Source: Euperipatoides rowelli
Taxonomy: Eukaryota > Onychophora > Udeonychophora > Euonychophora > Peripatopsidae
Length of the DNA stretch: 10,245 nt
Assembly (NCBI GenBank): GCA_003024985.2
Contig: PXIH01S0055386.1
Reading direction: 5' to 3' (one strand)
A program made the translations under genes and the position numbers. Within the stretch, counting starts at the first letter, position 1, and each line of letters begins with the position of its first letter. Of the stretch, positions 7,282 to 10,245 are shown piece after piece. The notes beneath the pieces were generated by a model. The model saw only the letters and a program-made list of their open reading frames with translations, ran no database searches and was not told the DNA's origin.

Positions 7282-8962
7282 TGCACAATCAATTCTGCAC
7301 TGTTATATATCTATCAAGTGGTGTTTAAAACAATTTTTTTTTGTTTTATTAATTTTGCTCTTAGATTTATATTTAATTTTTTTTTTCTGTTTTTCTAATG
7401 AAATAATAAAGCATGTTTAAAGGGGGAAGAGTCCTTAAAAATATAAATAAATAAACCAATAGGAAAATAGAAAATGTGAAAAAACAATTTATTTTTTGAT
7501 TAACGCACTAGCAGCGAGCTAAAAGATTTTAGGTATAATTTTAATTGGTATATTATTGTTTTCAAAATAAAAATTAAAGCCTTAAAAAATTATAAAAGCA
7601 GCTTACAACACGTGTTTTCAAATCATGTAAAAAAGTTTATTCCCCATTGCACGAAAATAAAATAGCGATAACTCTTATTATGGTGGTTAGAATAGGAACC
7701 TCTATACTTATATTGGGAAGTGTTTACTTTTGAGCATCTCTCGCAATATTCTGTATATAATTAAAAAAAAGAAAAAAGAAATTGAATTAATTAATACTTC
7801 TAAAAAAAAAAAATCACCCACACCCCCCTCCCCCCAAGCAAGGTTGTCCCTTATTTTTTTTTTTTAATCTGGGATCCCTACAATATGTTGGAAATAACAG
7901 TCAAACATTTAAATAAACTATAATAGCTGATTGAATTAATTGATTTTTATGAAATCAGGTTTCTAAAAGTCATTTGAAAAAAAATCAAAGGATTCTAAAA
8001 TTATTTTTTGAGCTCCAGCAAATGCTCAAATTTACTGTTTTGCAGAATAGAAATCACAAATTTTGAGATTGTAATATTAAAGTTCCCTAAAGAAATTTAT
8101 AGAAAATAAACTTGAAAAACTTTTTTTTTTTTCTTTCTTTTTGAATTTCCAATTCAATATTATTTTTTTTCTTTAAGATAATGAAATTAAATTATACAGC
8201 CATTATCTTTTCCTTTTTTTTTCAATTAAATGAAAACTCTAGGAAATTTGTTCTAATCTTTTGTTGAACATCTCAGCAGCTATCACTTTTCAATTTTGAT
8301 AAATCACATTACTTAAAAAAATTAAAGAGAAATGATAAAACTAAAGGGAGGCAAAGCGAACTTTTAAAGAATTGAAAGAAACCTTTATGGAATAGAGGGA
8401 AAAAAACGTTTCTTGACCCTTAAGGGAGGGGGAATAATGAGAATGATAATAAATCATAAAAATGAAATCAAGTTTGAAGTTTCTTTTTAATACTCCAATG
8501 AAGCTAAATCTGTTCATGGTAGATAATGGTATATTTTTAAATACAAGAAAGGAACTTAAGGCTAATTTATCTCATTTTTACTATAAAATAATAAGACCAG
8601 TGCTTATTTGTTATTTATTTAACATGTCATAGACACAGCATTTTTCACAATGTAGGTAATGCTTTTCCAGGAGGGTAATGAAAGTTTCCAAGAGATCATA
8701 TTCCTATTCAAAGATTTTAAATATATAATATATTAGGCAAAAAATAGGAGTCTAATTTACTTTTTGAATAATATATATTGTTAATCTCTTTGCAAGAAGG
8801 TGCATGATGGCAGGTTTGAATCTCCTAAGGACTGAGTGAATTTGTGTTATTGATAAAAGATCTGGAAAAGCATCTAAGGTGGATATCTGCATTCTCTAGG
8901 CTTTTTCAAAACTTTTTTTTTTCAAATTTATCTTAAAAATAATATAGTGAGAAAAAAAACAG
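7282..8962. other. AT-rich low-complexity intronic sequence
   Basis: Long A and T runs, with a pyrimidine-rich section at about 8120-8230 and the C-rich tract at 7815. No exon, RNA gene or transposon end could be supported. Confidence 0.55.
7815..7836. repeat. C-rich low-complexity tract
   Basis: A CACCCACACCCCCCTCCCCC-type run lies between a 12-base A run on its left and a 13-base T run about 20 bases to its right. It is simple sequence with no coding or regulatory reading supported. Confidence 0.8.
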
Positions 8963-9072
8963 TCTGACCTGTGGCCTATAGCCCGGTAGCAAATACTACG
9001 CTCATAAAGTGTTTCCTAAACAAAAGGGGATGAGGTCATAACAGGATACAGCACATCCTCAACGATCTTGAT
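8963..9072. other. GC-richer island of unknown origin
   Basis: The stretch from GTCTGACCTGTGGCCTATAG through to CACATCCTCAACGATCTTG is clearly richer in G and C than the surrounding intron and includes CCCGGTAGC. I do not recognise it. It may be a fragment of a transposon or a conserved element. No open frame with family resemblance was seen on either strand. Confidence 0.35.
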
Positions 9073-10245
9073 TATTAAATGTTTGGTAAAGCTTGTTCTA
9101 ATTGAATTCAAATATTAAGTATCAATGTTTAGCACATTAATGATTGAAGTTATAATAATCATCACTGAAGATCTTGATTATAATCATAGAGTTCTCAAAA
9201 GTTTATGCACATTTAAATTAATTTAATATGCATCGTGTCAAAGATATTGTTAAAAAATTTAATCTGGGAATTAATTTTATCTCTTTTCATAAAACTAATG
9301 ATTTGCTAAATTAAATTTAATAAAAAGTCTATTTCACAATAAAATGTAAACATCTATGCTGTGCTAAAAAATATCAGTGACTATATAAGTATAACATTAA
9401 GAACTTTCATTATTCAATTAAAAATGTGTGAAATCCTCACCATCCTCTGAACCATTGACTAGATGATCAATTCAAGCAATAATATCATGGTACAACTTAT
9501 TGCCAGACTTTATTGAAATATGAGAAATATGTTATATTCAATGAGATAGGGTGATTAACTATGATGCGGAACACAATATCCAGTCCATTCAGCTACTTTT
9601 TAATCATAGTATGGAAATGCTCAAAACTGATGGAACTAGCTCAATTAAAAGTACAGAAATTGCTTAATGTGGATATATTAATAAAAGTATTAAAATAATA
9701 TTACAGCCTAGGAAATAAGCGGTTAGCATTCACATTTTTCTATATAAATTACTTTATTTGCTTTTCAATTTTTAAAATGAATAGCAAAAATTTGTTAATC
9801 GTATTATTTAGCCTACTCTAAAACCTTAAGGAGAAAATTAAATTTATACTTAATTCTTTGTTGTCCATATTCAGCAAAATAATTTTAGTTACTATAAATA
9901 ACTAAAAATAGAGAAATAATGATCTTTTTATTAGCCATTTAGAAGAAAAAAAACAGCAATAAAATAATGAGAATATGGGACACTAAGAATCATTACACCT
10001 ATGGGCTATATCATTATCTTAAAAGTGTAAAATAAACAATTAAACAATTTGTATATAAAAATAAACTATTTTTAGTTTAGCCTATAACTTAGAATATTAT
10101 TTTTTTATTATAGCCAAGGCATTTGAAACTGGAAAAAAAATTAAGCAGGTACAAATTGAAAAATTGATTGATATAAGTTCTATGTTGGAAATTATAATGC
10201 TAATCAAAATATAAAAATGCTAATCAAGTTTTTCAATTCATTAGC
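9073..10245. other. AT-rich non-coding sequence
   Basis: Small direct repeats only: GATCTTGATTAT at 9064 and 9170, and AATGCTAATCAA at 10196 and 10216. No gene is seen. Confidence 0.55.

Noticed and set aside
8814-8824. B-box-like GGTTTGAATCT
   Set aside because: 9 of 11 positions fit, but there is no A box, tail or target duplication. Chance is likely in this composition.
8969-9015. Possible small minus-strand STOX exon between a good acceptor (CCCCTTTTGTTTAG) and a CACAG|GTCAGA donor
   Set aside because: Joining it to the known exon requires a frame in which the 47 nt contain a TAG stop. The donor is weak and the encoded residues do not resemble the STOX segment before GDVN.

Overview
The window is an AT-rich stretch of a eukaryotic, most likely arthropod, genome with one clear coding segment and a heavy load of decayed mobile DNA. 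Signs of an animal nuclear genome are a canonical spliced exon (pyrimidine tract plus AG acceptor, AAAA|GTAAGT donor), very long introns, hAT-type and mariner-type transposon relics, a LINE fossil and a large minisatellite. The transposase relic carries a DUF4817-type helix-turn-helix, which is common in arthropod elements. The class of arthropod cannot be fixed from this window. There are no bacterial operons, tRNA or rRNA genes, or CRISPR arrays.

Gene content: the only supported gene is one internal exon (3257-3871, minus strand) of a storkhead-box (STOX family; Drosophila knockout, C. elegans HAM-1) protein. It encodes the complete winged-helix DNA-binding domain and a following Ser/Pro/Thr-rich linker. 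It is in phase 1 at both ends. Everything to its right (3872-10245) appears to be the upstream intron, and everything to its left (1-3256) the downstream intron. No other exon could be supported.

Layout, left to right. 1-755 is AT-rich with nothing recognisable. 756-920 is a MITE-like structure with a 47-bp near-perfect inverted repeat. About 1380-1451 is a hAT-like terminus. 2172-2452 (minus) is the fossil C-terminus of a LINE polyprotein ending in a (GAT)n tail, followed by a purine-rich tract. 3257-3871 is the STOX exon. 4026-4421 (plus) is an internally deleted mariner-like element with DUF4817 HTH remnants joined to the C-terminal end of the transposase. 5003-5067 is a hAT-type terminus beside an N. 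5297-5789 is a 493-bp hAT-like MITE with an 8-bp target duplication (7/8). 6088-6888 is a 30-bp minisatellite of about 26 units, possibly lying inside a larger element (5813-7281) with TTAATCGATTAA-type ends. 7282-10245 is low-complexity AT-rich sequence with one GC-richer island at 8963-9072.

The parts do not form a molecular system together. The picture is a developmental regulator with TE-packed introns. The most informative hidden content is the two decayed transposon coding relics, the array, and the symmetric exon that holds the whole DNA-binding domain.
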